This document shows positions 22,900 through 34,602 of a stretch of 64,000 nt of DNA, one piece after another; within the stretch, counting starts at the first letter, position 1; every line of letters starts with the position of its first letter. Both the position numbers and the translations under genes were made by a program. The DNA is from Laguncularia racemosa (lineage: Eukaryota; Streptophyta; Magnoliopsida; Myrtales; Combretaceae): the NCBI GenBank assembly GCA_037954665.1, contig JBBMOL010000200.1, positions 124,001 through 188,000 of the forward strand, written 5' to 3'. The notes under the pieces were generated by a model. That model was not told where the DNA came from and ran no database searches. It saw nothing but the letters and a program-made list of their open reading frames with translations.

Positions 22900-24280
22900 T
22901 AACTTCGTTTTCTTTTTAAAAAACCTCTTGTTACCAAGGTTATAAATTTAAGCCTTTGGCCATTTTCCTTGAAAGATGCCCTTGTCGGGGGGGTTTCAAT
23001 CTCAACCAATGCCAAAAGGGGAAGACTTTCCTTCCTAAAAGGGGCCCGCCCCATCTTGGACTTCAGTTGCCTAGAAACAATTTTAATCTTGATTAAAGAG
23101 TAGAAACAAAGTTCACCCTCCTTGAAACATTTTGGGTGTTTTTTATTCTAGAATTCATGATACCCCTTTGCCTCTTTTTTAAGGTAAGGAATTTCTCTTT
23201 AGGCCATGGAGCCCTCCACTCACCAACACATTGAGTTGCATCCTCTTTGTATCCCGACCTTCTCAAGATCTAAATTGACTTATTTAAAGCCCAATAGGCC
23301 TTGTGCTCGATTCCAGGGGGAGGTGGCATGCTTTTACCATACATAAGCCGATAGGGAGTAGATCCCAACGATGTTTTATAAGCGGTTCTAATAGGCCCAC
23401 AAGGCCTCATCCAATCTTTCAGCCCAGTCCCGCCTATGGTGTGCTACAGTTTTCTCTAAGATGCGCTTTAATTCTCTATTCGACACCTCCACTTGTCCAC
23501 TAGTTTGGGGGGTTGATATGGGGTAACAAGTCTATGAGTAACCACGTATCTTTTCTAGCACCTTCTCAATTTAAGTATTTAGAAGTGAGTGCCTCTATCA
23601 CTAATAAGCGCTCGTAGGGACCCAAACCTACAGAAAATCTTTTTAAGGAACTTTACCACCACCCTGGAGTCATTTGTTGCCAAAGCTTGCGCTTCCACCC
23701 ATTGCTCACATAATCCACAGCAACCAATATGTACTTGTTGCCAAAACAGGGGGGAAAAGGTCCCAATGAAGTCAACACCCCATACATCAAACACTTTACA
23801 GTCAAGGATGTATTGTTAGGCATTTCATCTCTTCTTGACATTTTTCCAGCCCTTTGACAACTGTCACATTGCGCTACATAACTTTGAGCATTCTTTAAAC
23901 GATGAAGGCCAATAAAAAACCTGACTCTAAAACCTTGTAGGTAGTCCGGTTGGCACTATGATGACCTCCAATCGGTCTAGAATGACAGTGGAAAAGAATC
24001 TTCCCCTTCTTCCCGATGAGACACACTTCCTAATAATTGATCAGCATAAAAATCGAAACAAGTATGGATCTTCCCAAAAGTAGTGTTTCAAATCAACAAA
24101 GAACTTCTCTTTTGATGTTAATTCAAGTCCTTAGGGAGAACCCTAGCCACTAAATATTGGTGATGTCAGCAAACCATAGTGTGCTAGATTCTTCCAAAGA
24201 ACAAACACAAACAATCTCTCCTCTGGAAACTCGTCATTGATGTCTGAATCATTGAACTTTTGTAAGTGTGGATTTTTCTA
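22900..24280 (-). pseudogene. E2 integrase remnant
   Basis: The domain order is visible across several frames: zinc region with QCDSCQRAGKMSRRDEMP at about 23880-23820, first Asp in GVLTSLGPFPP-like sequence near 23785, second Asp in ISDRGTHF near 23585, and the Glu in QTSGQVEVSNRELK near 23505-23465. A GPF-type C-terminus (SRLKLFLGN ... WGGP) lies near 23075. The catalytic acids can still be read but at least four frame changes separate them. Confidence 0.85.
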
Positions 24281-25800
24281 ACCTTGACAGATGATCAGCT
24301 GCTAAGTTTTCGGACGCTTTTGTCTTTAATCTCAAGGTCAAATTCTTGGAGGAGTAGGATCCATCTTATGAGACGTGGTTTGGCGTCTTACTTTGTCAAC
24401 AAGTACTTCAAAGCTAAATGGTCCGTATATATTACGACTTAGATAAAATGAGATAGGGGCAGAATTTATCAAAAGCAAAGACAACCGCCAATAATCCTTT
24501 TCATTGTTGTATAGTTCTCTTATGCGGAATTCAATGTCTTGCTTGCATAATGGATAGGTTGGAAATATTATCCTTGCGTTGTCCCAGCACAGCCCCAACA
24601 GTAGATCACTTGCATCACACATCAACTCGAAGGGAAGATTCCAATCTGGTGTGACCATAAGAGGGAGCATGAGTAAGTTTTTTCTTAAGAAGGTTGAAGG
24701 CATCAAGGCATCCTTGAGTGAATTTCAAAAGGGGCATCTTTTTCAGGCTTTGTCAAACGGCCTTGCAATCCTTGAAAAATCTTTGATAAATTCAACGATA
24801 AAAAACCGGCATAGCCCAGAAAGCTTCTTATTGCCTTTACTAAAAATGGGTGAAAGAAGTTTGGATATTGCTTCCACCTTCGCCTCATCCACTTCAATTC
24901 CCTTCTTGATATTTTATAGCCTGCACAATCCCTTCTTGTGTCATAAAATGACACTTCTCCCAGTTCAACACCAGATTAGTGTCCTCACATCTTTGCAAAA
25001 CTAGCTTCAAATGATCAAGGCATTCATCAAAGGAGTCCGCATAAACTGAAAAAATCATCCATGTATACCTCCGTACTATCTTCAATCATGTCTTCAAAGA
25101 TGGCCAAACATGCATCTCCTGAAAGGTGGCTGGGCATTGCACAATCCAAAAGGCATTCGTCGATAAGCAAAGTTCCCAAATAGACAAGTGAATCGTTGTC
25201 TTCTCCTGATCTTCCGATCCAATGGGGATTTGAAAATACCCAGACAATTCCATCTAGGAAAATAGTAAGCGTACCCAAACCACCTCTCCAGCATTTGAAT
25301 CAATGAATGGAAGAGGGAAGGATCTTTTCTAGTGGCCTCATTGAGTTTGCGATAATCAATGCATACTCTCCACCCAGTGACCATTTCATAGGAATAAGCT
25401 CATTTTTTTCATTTGGCACGACAGTCATACCACCCTTCTTTAGAACGACTTGTACAGGACTTACCATGGGCTGTCAGAGATTGGGTAAATCATCCCCGCA
25501 TCAAGTAGTTTTACTACTTCCTTTTTACCATGTCCCTCATGTTTGGGTTAAGTCTACACTAGGGTTGGACCATAGCTTAACATCATCTTCCAACAAGATT
25601 TTATGGTACAAAATGAGGGACTAATGCCCTTTATATCAACCATCTTCCAGGTAATAGCTTTCTTATGTTGACCAAGAACAAGTAAGAGCTTCTCCTTTGA
25701 TCCTTGCTGAGATTCGAAGATATGATAACGGGGAAGTTTAGAACCCTCTTCCAAGAATGCATATTGAAGATAACTTGGTAGTTGTTTGAGCTCCAATTAC
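24281..25800 (-). pseudogene. E2 reverse transcriptase and RNase H remnant
   Basis: The RT motifs appear in order on the minus strand but in different frames: GWRVCIDYRKLN near 25375, FAYRRMPFGLCNA near 25150, the catalytic YMDD at about 25050-25061, and NLVLNWEKCHFMTQEG near 24965. RNase H follows, with LPFELMCDASD near 24635. The YMDD core is preserved although the frame is not. Confidence 0.88.
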
Positions 25801-26860
25801 GGGGGTTCCTCTATAGACGGCTTAGACTTATGGATGTTGGAACAACTTATATCCTTAAAGCCTCTACCCTTTTTTTTTAATTCGGCATGGTCATTAAGCT
25901 GCTTTACAATTGATCTCAATACCTCACTTTCGAATTCTTCTTCTCCCCGACTCATTAAGCAAAACTCCATTTTCATCAATCAGCCAACAAACTCTCCCAT
26001 AGCATCAGACACCGTCAAATCAAGATAATCCACAGCACAAAACATGTATCATCACGATGCATACTTTGTTTTAGAACATCTGGCATCTTTACTATGACAT
26101 CTTCATTCCCCACTCGCAAGACCAACTTCCCATCTCCTACGCCTATCACAAGCCCTTGTCGTAGCAAAGAAATGGTCTTCCCAGAATGAGAGGAATCTCC
26201 ACGTCAGCTTCCATATCAAGGATGACGAAGTCTGTTGGAAAAATGAAGTCTTTGACTTTTTACTAGAACATCTTCCACTACCCCCCTTAGGAATTTTACC
26301 AATCGGTCAGCCAATTGCAAGCTCATTCTTGTTGCTGGCTTGGGTTCCCCAAACCCCAGCTTTTTAAATAATTAGTAAGGTATAAGGTTGATGCTTGCTC
26401 CTAAATCTGCCAATGCTTTTTCCTTTGATAAATTCCCAATAAGACAAGGAATTGTAAAAACTCCTAGGATCTTTGAGCTTCCTAGGTAGTTTATTTTGGA
26501 TCACAGCTGAGCATCTCCTCCCAAAGTTACAGTAGAAAAACTCTTCAAATTTCCTCTTATTTGACCAACAATTCCTTTAAAAATTTTGCATATTTTGGCA
26601 TTTGAGTTAGTACCTCAACCAGGGAAAGGTTGATATGCAACTGTTTAAACACTTCCAGGAATCTCCCATACTGTTCATCAGCTTTATCTCTCTTTAATCT
26701 AGCTGGATAAGGAATGGTAGGCTTGTATTCTAGGACGGGCATTGATGTGGAATCTCGCTCATCTAGCTATTTACCCTTGTTCTTGAGGTAGCTGGCTCCT
26801 TGGTTGACTTAATTACCTCGTTCTCTTCTTCCTGAACTTTAGACTGCAGCTCCTAACCAC
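25801..26860 (-). pseudogene. E2 protease remnant and linker
   Basis: The active-site sequence DLGASINLIP is readable at about 26378-26407. Upstream, towards gag, a MPKYAKFLKELLVK segment (26557-26600) matches the linker before the protease in E1 (VPRYAKFLKELC). Frameshifts are frequent. It would have cut the polyprotein. Confidence 0.82.
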
Positions 26861-28300
26861 TCCTCAAAGTTATTGCCTTAACATGTTCTCTAGGGTTTGG
26901 TTCTGTATTTCCTGGGAGTGAGCCCTGAGGCCTTTCTGATAGAAGTTTGGCCATTTACCAGACTTGTGTCTCCCGGTTGCGAATAGATGCATCATGATTC
27001 TTAAGAGTGGTCTCTTGATTTTTCAAAATCTGGTGGATTGGACGTATCTCTTTCTTTCAGAATCTTTTACCAGCTTAGTCAGTATCTCCTCAACCGATGA
27101 CTTAGATGATTAGCCAGGTGGTCTTTGAAAGCCTGGAGGAGGATTAGGGTTGTTCCTTTGTATGTTGTTGTTGTTGCTCCACGAAAAGTTTAGGTGATTC
27201 CTCCAACTCGGATTATAAGTGTTGCTTATGGGTTGTTTTGAGGATGAGATGAACTTCCCACATAATCAACATAGGCAGTGTCGATTCCCTCATCAAAGTA
27301 AGGCTCTATAGTTGCTGCTTGTTGAGATAAGGTAGACATTTGATTGACTTGTCTTGCTAATGCATCAACCTTAGCAAGTATAGTAGAGGCTACGTCCATC
27401 TCCATAACACCAAGAGTCCTTCTTTCTCTAATTCGACACATGAGCTCTCATAATCGTCTTTGGCCATGTCTTCAAAAAGACATAAGCTTTCCTCTGAGGT
27501 TTGGTGTTTTGAGAGTCCCACCAGCAGCTACATTAATCGTTTGCTTTTGTTTGATAATTCAGCCGATTGTAAAATAACTGAACTTGCCACCATTTGGGAA
27601 TCCTATGATGCGAACATTTTCTCAATGATTCCTTGAATCTCTCCCATGCCTCAAAGAGAGTTTCTGAATCCTTTAGATAGAATCCTTGTATCTCTCATCT
27701 GAGTTTGGCCATCTTCGAGGGAGGAAAGTATCTGTCCATGAATCGCATTAATAAATCATCCCATGTAGTGCTGAACTCATTGGATAAGTTCCCCAACCAT
27801 TGCCTAGCTTTCCCCCTTAAGGAAAATGGGAAAAGTCTAAGCCTTTTTGCATCATCGCTAACCCCATTAAACTTAAAAGTGTCACACAACTCTAAGAAGA
27901 GTCGAACATGTGTTGTGGGGTCTTCATCCTGTAATTCTTCAAATTGGGCATTGTCTTGAACCATCTTGATCATACTTGGCTTTATCTTGAAATTAGTTGC
28001 CTGAACCCGTGGTCTGACAATACTGGAAGTTATACCTTGAAGATTTGGTCGAGAATAGTCCAAATTGGTTCTTGGAGGACCATTCATTCTTCCCCTGTTT
28101 TGAACTATCTGATGAGGGGGCGGAAGGTCTTCAACTGGATCATCTTCTAGTACATTCTCCATCTCTCCTTTTGGTAAGTCTTCCCTTAGACTTGTTGATG
28201 AAGCTTCTACCTTAAACTTTCCTCTCTTCTTGTAACTTCAAATAACTCTTTCAAATTCTAGATTGAAGTCTACAAGTCCCTTAGAATGGCCTCTGGTCAT
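26861..28300 (-). pseudogene. E2 gag remnant
   Basis: The probable start is ATG at 28298-28300 in the sequence MTRGHSKGLVDFNLEF, in frame with the long open stretch from 28162. A TGA in between breaks it. The capsid region includes NAQFEELQDEDPTTHVRLF and LFPFSLRGKARQWL; compare the related stretch in E1 gag. A C-terminal asparagine-rich NTYNP-W-NHPNF-like stretch at 27220-27170 and a LRSG junction at about 26866 follow. Several frameshifts lie after 27695. Confidence 0.85.
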
Positions 28301-28436
28301 GCACTGTCAAGAGATATAGAAAGTCAATAGATTCACTATTCAATCAACCAGATGAATATCAATGAAACAAATAAAAAGAAAATGGCTAAATTAATAAGTA
28401 AGAAGTGTTCTTAATAAAGGTGAAATCCAAAATACA

Positions 28437-28454
28437 TCCCCGGCAACGGCACCA
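28437..28454 (-). promoter_or_regulatory. E2 primer-binding site, tRNA-Asp type
   Basis: TCCCCGGCAACGGCACCA on the plus strand matches the 3' end of plant tRNA-Asp with a single mismatch (28451). It lies 6 bases from the LTR. Confidence 0.92.
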
Positions 28455-28460
28455 AAAACT

Positions 28461-29799
28461 TGATCGTTGCGAATCGTAGCTTAATAATTTATAAACCTGT
28501 TCCTTGCTTCCAACTACGATGTAATAGGCAAGCGCACCTATCGTACCATAGTATAATGTTTGAAATCAGGGTCATTCCAAGGAGATTAAAGTTCACCAAT
28601 TACTAATACTTACTCCGTTCCTATTATCCAACCGATTAAGGTGAGTGAATGATTTAATGAACTTAACTAAAATAGACAAATTGTAAAATGTACTGAGCTA
28701 AAGAAAAGGAACTTAACAAAACACAAGTTCGAATTAACAACTAAGCAACCTAGATCTCTCTCTAATCCCATTCACGCCATGCGAATCATTAGAAACAAAT
28801 GATTAAACAATCCAGTTCTTAAGCTGTAGAGTTTCATTAGTCAAACTAACAGTTCTCTCAAATCTATTAGCTTATCTAATCCTAGGTTTATCTATTAGAA
28901 TCTCTTCTCAACTAATAGCAACTTAGGATTGCATGAAGCACGCGACTCTCTCACCGTTCGGTTGGTAAACAGAAGATTTTCATTATCCTATCTCTAGAAT
29001 CACGATCAAATCTCATTTATTACCCTTAAATCTAATCATACAAGAAATTTCTCAATCAACTTGAATGAAATCAAACATAGATTCATACTCCAAAAATATA
29101 AATCTAAGATACACATCAAGAGCAAGTAATGAAACAAAAGAACATCAATATGTCTTTATTAAGATGAATCCTTCATCACATGACAAGAATGGTTTCAAAA
29201 GAGATCTAGATCTCTAGATTACTCCTCCATGAGAGAGAGAATTTAATTACAATTGATATGAGAGCAACTAGAGTTCATGATTACCACCCGAAAGTTCAAA
29301 TCTTGAATGCTTTGGTTGAGACAATGATCCTCTTATGTTGTTGTTCCAAGAGAGAAAAGTGAGATATGTGTTAAGAAAAAAACCCTTGGTCTCCCCTCTT
29401 TTCTCTCTCCACTTAAATATATATATATAGACATGTAAAAAGTAAGAGAAAAGGGGCAAATATCAGGAAAATTAAAGTCGTGACTGATCTATACGCCCCG
29501 TATGGAAGGGGCGTAACGCCTTCTGTATATTCTGGGGGGGGGGGGGGGGGGGGCTGGTCTGGGTTGATACGGCTTCGTATGGATTCCATACGCCCCATAT
29601 GGAGGGGTGTATGGACAAAAAGCTTGGCTTTTCCTTTTCTTTTCTTGATGAATCCTACTGATTTCTTTGTGATAGGTTTCACATCACCTGAAAGTGATAC
29701 ATTATGCTATTAAATACCAATTCTAAATGATTTCCACTCGATTTACAACAAAAAGAACTTGAAATCATCTAGGAATTAAGAGTGTTTCGTCCTTCATCA
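28461..29799 (-). repeat. E2 5' LTR
   Basis: It runs from TGATCGTTGCGAATC to CCTTCATCA and pairs with 17353-18630. It has the palindrome/G-tract module at 29492-29553, with an uninterrupted run of about 20 G at 29534-29553, and a second CCATACGCCCC block at about 29586-29602. Confidence 0.95.
29534..29553 (+). repeat. Poly-G tract (about 20 G)
   Basis: An uninterrupted G-run in the E2 5' LTR, at the same place as the interrupted G-tract of the other LTR (18420-18440). Exact length is uncertain. Confidence 0.9.
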
Positions 29800-29804
29800 A
29801 ACGC

Positions 29805-30019
29805 CAATGAGGAATGACTTTAAATTCTCGCATTCTGTTTGGAAATAGATATCTCATTCTCAATTGGTTTAATCTAAAAGGACTTCCTTACAATCACTCA
29901 GTTTAGATGTCACTATTGACTTTTATTCCAAAAATTATGAGCTCTCTTGTAGGCAATACACTTTGATCGATATGTTATGACTTTTTGGGACTTGTAATGC
30001 AATATAGGCTCTTGGTTAT
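29805..30019 (-). other. E4 sequence between the E2 and E3 insertions
   Basis: This 215-bp island remains of E4 between two later insertions. It shows no coding similarity I can recognise. It ends with GTTAT (30015-30019), the target duplicated by E3. Confidence 0.75.
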
Positions 30020-31005
30020 TGTCGAGTCTAATTTTGAATTCCCATTCCTAATTCGACCTATATTAGACCCTATGCTCATCTAATGTAGATCATCGACTTA
30101 AGTTAGGAATTTCGTTTGATTTTTGGAGTGGCCACCCAATTGTTGTTAGGAAAATTGAATTAAGACTAAAGGAGTGGATTAGTCTTAATTTGGACTGCTA
30201 GCCGTCGTTATTTCCTCTTCTCGTTTTTGTGAAAAGAGGAAAAGGGAAAACCAGAGTTTCTAAGTCCGGAGGCTAACCTATTAAAACCTTTGCGGTTACC
30301 ACCTAATCTCCTAAAATTGTTCATCTTTAGAAATGTGTTCCATTGTGTTTCTGTTACTTTTTATTAGGTCTTTGAATTATTTCAAGAAAAGGATTTTTCA
30401 TACATTTTATGGGTTGACCCGAATGGGCGCCTACGTACCTGCTACTCGGGATCAAACAAGTCGTAGTTCGCGTTTCTGAAAACATTAAGTGTGTTGGTGA
30501 ATTTTAGTTTAGAAATTTCTTTTGATTTATGATTTTATCATTTTTTTGGGATTTTTCTAAAAAAATCTAAGCCTAAACCTTGAATTTGATTTTTGAAAAT
30601 GATTTTAGGGGAAAACATCAATTTTGGATTTATTTGAAGAAAATGATTTTTCTAAGTGCTACAACTTATTTTTTTTCTATGATTCTTTGAAGTTTTTATT
30701 AGTTTTCATGATTTTTTATGATTTTTGTCATTTTTTATGATTTTTTGTGATTTTTTTATTTTTTTTATTTTTGTGATTTTTATGAATTTTTTGTGAATTT
30801 TTTTTTAATTTTATCCTAAGTTAATATCTATCCTATTTTGAAATCTAAAGTTTTATTATTATTTTTTTCTAATTTTTTTTAATTATTTTTCTGCATTTTA
30901 TTATTTTTTATTTTTATTTTTTTTATTTATTTATTTATTCTACATTTTTTTAATTCTAGAAAAATATAATTTCTACATTTTCCTATTTATTGAAAATATA
31001 ACAAA

Positions 31006-31036
<31 letters not shown>

Positions 31037-32140
31037 AAATAATAACAAGTAACAAATTAATAAATTAATTCGGAACAAATAAATAAAAAAATAAATAAAA
31101 TAAATAAAATAAAATATAAAAAAAATCCGGAAAATCCGACTTACCTAGATCCGGGTTGGTGCGCAGGTCGGGTCGGTCGAGTCGGGTCAGTCGAATCGGA
31201 CACGGCGGCGGAGGTTGCTCGATCACAGTGTTCCGGCGGTCTTTTGCGGCGGGTGAGATGTCGAATCCTAGCTTCTCGAGGGTGCTGAATCCAATGGTGG
31301 TGGCGGTTCACTCCCAGAACGTCTCCTTGCGGTGGCTCCAACTCCGGTCGGTGGTCTTGGCTTCAAGCTTCTCCAGCGTACTCCGATTTGCTCCTTTCTC
31401 TCACTTTTTCTTCATGTTTTGGCTTCCTCCTGTTCTCCTCTATTTATTGGCGTCCGGAAACCCTCTTGGATAAGCTCAAATCGACCGATTTGGATAAATC
31501 CGAATTTCTTCCGTTTTTATATTTGATTTTATCCCGGCGATTTTTTGTTGATCTTTTGTTTTTCTTCGATTTATCTTATGGATTCGGCTTTATCTTGTCC
31601 GTAATCTAGAAGATTTAAAAAAAAACGGCCGATTTTGTCTTTGTCGGACCTGCTCCGGCTTCTCCTCCGATTTTTCGGGCGAAGAAGACGACCACGCGCG
31701 ATGCACGCGTTTTCTCTCAGCCAATCACATCACACGCTGCCACGTAGCAGCTCCAGGGAAAAGAAGGAAAAAATTTTGCCAAGCGCACGCAGGGGGATTC
31801 GAACTCGCGACCTTCAGCCTTCACACGGTCCCAACATCCACGCACGAGCCAGCTGAGCTGGCCCATTTTCCCGATTTCTTTTGTATCGCAAATTGCATAT
31901 ATGCAATGCGGTTTTTCCATTTTTTTGTATTTTTTGAAATTTCTAAAATTCATAAAAATTATTCATCCCTTATTATTACTATTTCTGAAATCATTTTTCA
32001 AAATTGATATGTTTTCCTATTTATTTTTATTTTTTGAATATTTTTACTATTTATGCTAAATTAGGGAAAAATTAGGAAAAATTGAAAATTGATTATTATT
32101 GAGAATTATTTATTCCTAGGGAAAAAATGGGATGTTTACA
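30020..32140 (-). repeat. E3 3' LTR
   Basis: It runs from TGTCGAGTCTAATTTTGAA to GATGTTTACA and is highly similar to the right LTR. It includes a T/A-rich low-complexity stretch (30660-31120), a GC-rich block (31140-31350) and a tRNA-like block (31790-31862). The TATA box is altered here (minus strand CAATAAATAG at 31440-31449). Confidence 0.95.
31790..31862 (-). repeat. tRNA-like block in the E3 3' LTR
   Basis: On the minus strand an A-box-like CCAGCTCAGCTGGC is followed, about 45 bases later, by a B-box-like GAGTTCGAATCCCCC. Both boxes resemble an internal RNA polymerase III promoter. The other LTR has the same block at 45150-45226. The arms do not give a full cloverleaf, so it is not called as a tRNA gene. 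Confidence 0.55.
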
Positions 32141-32519
32141 GCTGCCCCTCTTTGTGGTAAAGTTTGAAAAACTTAACTACAAAGATAAGAAATACGCCAT
32201 TTTTGGCCTCTTGAATTAGGTTTTGGTAGGAAAATGCCCCAAGAGCTGATAATCCTACGATTGAAGATGTTCCTAACAATTCAAGGTAATGTTCCCTCTC
32301 CAAAAGGTGCTTTATGGGCTAACTAATTGGCAACAGCACACATCTCAAGCATTGTGTAGGAATGTATGAGAAATGATGATAGGAAGCGTTTTATCAGACT
32401 TGCAACCTTGGAAAGAAAATTTACTTAGAAAGCGCCCTTATGAACTGGCTACCTATCGACAAAAGCGTCTCGTTAGACTAGCAACTGTTTGGAAGAATGT
32501 TTCCGAAAAGTGCCCCAAG
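32141..32519 (-). other. E3 polypurine tract and start of the 3' non-coding region
   Basis: The minus strand has AAAGAGGGGCAGC directly before the LTR (32141-32153), a good polypurine tract. Irregular, partly repeated sequence on the AGGAAAGTGCCC and GAGCTGACTAA theme follows, leading into the regular array. Confidence 0.8.
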
Positions 32520-34015
32520 AGCTGACTAATCGAGAGAATCTAGGAAAGTGTTCATATTAGGCTGACTAACCCTTGGATAAATTTTTAGGAAAGTGTCCAT
32601 CTTAGGCTGACCAACCTAAGATAGAATTGTCTCAAAAGGTGCCCTTATGAGCTGACATTGAGAACAGGTTTTTTCGGGAAAGTGCCCATATTGGGCTTAC
32701 TAACCCTTGGATAAATTTTTAGGAAAGTGCCCATCTTGGGCTGACTAACCTAAGATAGAACTGTCTCAAAAGATACCCTTATGAGCTGACCCTGAGAATA
32801 GGTTTTTTCTGGAAAGTGCCCATATTGGGCTAACTAACCCTTGGATTGATTTTTTTAGGAAAGTGTCCATCTTGGGCTGACTAACCTAAGATAGAACTGT
32901 CTCAAAAGGTGCCCTTATGAGTTGACCCTGAGAACAGGTTTTTTTCGGGAAAGTGCCCATATTGGGCTGACTAACCCTTAGATTGATTTTTAGGAAAGTG
33001 CCCATCTTGGGCTGACTATCCTAAGATAGAACTGTCTCAAAAGGTGCCCTTATGAGCTGACCCTGAGAACAGGTTTTTTCGGGAAAGTGCCCATATTGGG
33101 CTAACTAACCCTTGGATAAATTTTTAGGAAAGTGCCCATCTTGGGCTGACTAACCTAAGATAGAATTGTCTCAAAAGGTGCCCTTATGAGCTGACCCTGA
33201 GAACAGGTTTTTTCGGGAAAGTGCCCATATTGGGCTGATTAACCCTTGGATAAATTTTTAGGAAAGTGCCCATCTTGGGCTAACTAACCTAAGATAGAAC
33301 TGTCTCAAAAGGTGCCCTTATAAGCCGACCCTAAGAACAGGTTTTTTCGGGAAAGTGCCCATATTGGGCTGACTAACCCTTGGATTGATTTTTTTAGGAA
33401 AGTGCCCATCTTAGGCTGACTAACCTAAGATAGAACTGTCTCAAAAGGTGCCCTTATGAGCTGACCTTGAGAACAGGTTTTTTCGGGAAAGTGCCCATAT
33501 TGGGCTGACTAACCCTTGGATTGATTTTTAGGAAAGTGCCCATCTTAGGCTGACTATCCTAAGATAGAACTGTCTCAAAAGGTGCCCTTATGAGCTGACC
33601 TTGAGAACAGGTTTTTTTGAGAAAGTGCCCATATTGGGCTGACTAACCCTTGGATAAATTTTTAGGAAAGTGCCAATCTTGGGCTGACTAACCTAAGATA
33701 GAACTTTCTCAAAAGGTGCCCTTATGAGCTGACCCTGAGAACAGGTTTTTTCGGGAAAGTGCCCATATTGGGCTGACTAACCCTTGGATTGATTTTTTTA
33801 GGAAAGTGCCCATCTTGGGCTGACTAACCAAAGATAGAACTGTCTCAAAAGGAGCCCTTATAAGCTGACCCTGAGAACAGGTTTTTTCGGGAAAGTGCCC
33901 ATATTGGGCTGACTAACCCTTGGATTGATTTTTAGGAAAGTTTCCATCTTGGGCTGACTAACCTAAGATAGAACTGTCTCAAAAGGTTCCCTTATGAGCT
34001 AACCTTAGGAGATGA
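32520..34015 (-). repeat. Tandem array in the E3 3' region: about 11 units of 134-136 bp
   Basis: The marker GAACAGGTTTTTT starts units at about 32667, 32801, 32937, 33072, 33206, 33340, 33476, 33610, 33744 and 33880, giving spacings of 134-136 bp. Each unit holds two related cores, GTGCCCATATTGGGCTGAC and GTGCCCATCTTGGGCTGAC, and a third weaker one, GTGCCCTTATGAGCTGAC. The cores contain small palindromes (GCCCATATTGGGC). Units are very similar, so the array expanded recently or is being homogenised. Ogre-type elements are known to carry such variable 3' arrays, sometimes the source of satellite DNA. Confidence 0.93.
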
Positions 34016-34602
34016 TGTTTAGGGAGGTGCCCATATTGGGCTGACTACCTTATTAAAAGGGAATGACTAGACGAGTGCCCCACTATGGGTTAACTCATCT
34101 TATGCTTTTGAATATGCTTTCTACTGAGCTAGATGATGTGATGCCTTTCATGATGTGATGATAGTTATCTATTTTAATATGCTTACCAGTTTATCGTGAT
34201 AGCAACTAAACAACCGAACCTTCGTGTTGGTTTGCTTCTGCTTCTGCTTCTTTTCTTCTTATCTTGACACGGGATTGAAAATCTTGATGTGCTTCATTTC
34301 TTTATGCACATGGCTCATTCATTGGTAATATTATCCTACTAATGCACTAAGTTCTAATGCTTAGGAGTAGACAAAATTATATCACAAATTACATTAAGAT
34401 TCATTATCATTTTACTGTTTATCCTTCATTGACGAGGTGGTGGGTAATGTGTTTAGGTGTATTTATTGTTATGAGAATTAATTGGGATTGTTGACCATTT
34501 AGGGATATTAGCTTTGCTTGTAGAAAAATAAAAACTCGACTCAACGAAATTTGTATTGAATATTGGCTTTCATAAACATTGGCAAAATTTCAATTCCCTT
34601 GC
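34016..34602 (-). other. E3 non-coding stretch between pol and the repeat array
   Basis: No gene seen. One or two further degenerate repeat cores lie at 34016-34095, followed by ordinary AT-rich sequence up to the pol stop codon. Confidence 0.7.

Larger units (their letters stand above)
17353..29799 (-). mobile_element. E2: Athila-lineage Ty3/gypsy retrotransposon, complete but decayed
   Basis: A 12.4-kb element with LTRs of 1278 and 1339 bp, primer-binding site, gag, protease, RT, RNase H, integrase and a long 3' region. It is flanked by AACAC (17348-17352) and AACGC (29800-29804), a 4/5 target-site duplication differing by one transition. It is inserted in the 3' region of E4. Coding regions carry many frameshifts and stops, so it looks more decayed than E1 or E3, although the LTRs are still very similar. 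It may have been defective before it was copied in. Confidence 0.93.

Noticed and set aside
22866..23054. Independent small ORF (62 codons)
   Set aside because: It is the decayed C-terminal end of the E2 integrase (NGQRLKF segment).
31156..31609. Plus-strand open stretches in the E3 LTR (and 44522-44975)
   Set aside because: They lie in the LTR GC-rich block and appear in both LTRs because the LTRs are duplicates; no domain and wrong strand for the element.
32520..34015. CRISPR-like array
   Set aside because: The whole unit is repeated without unique spacers, and it lies in a plant retrotransposon: an ordinary tandem repeat.
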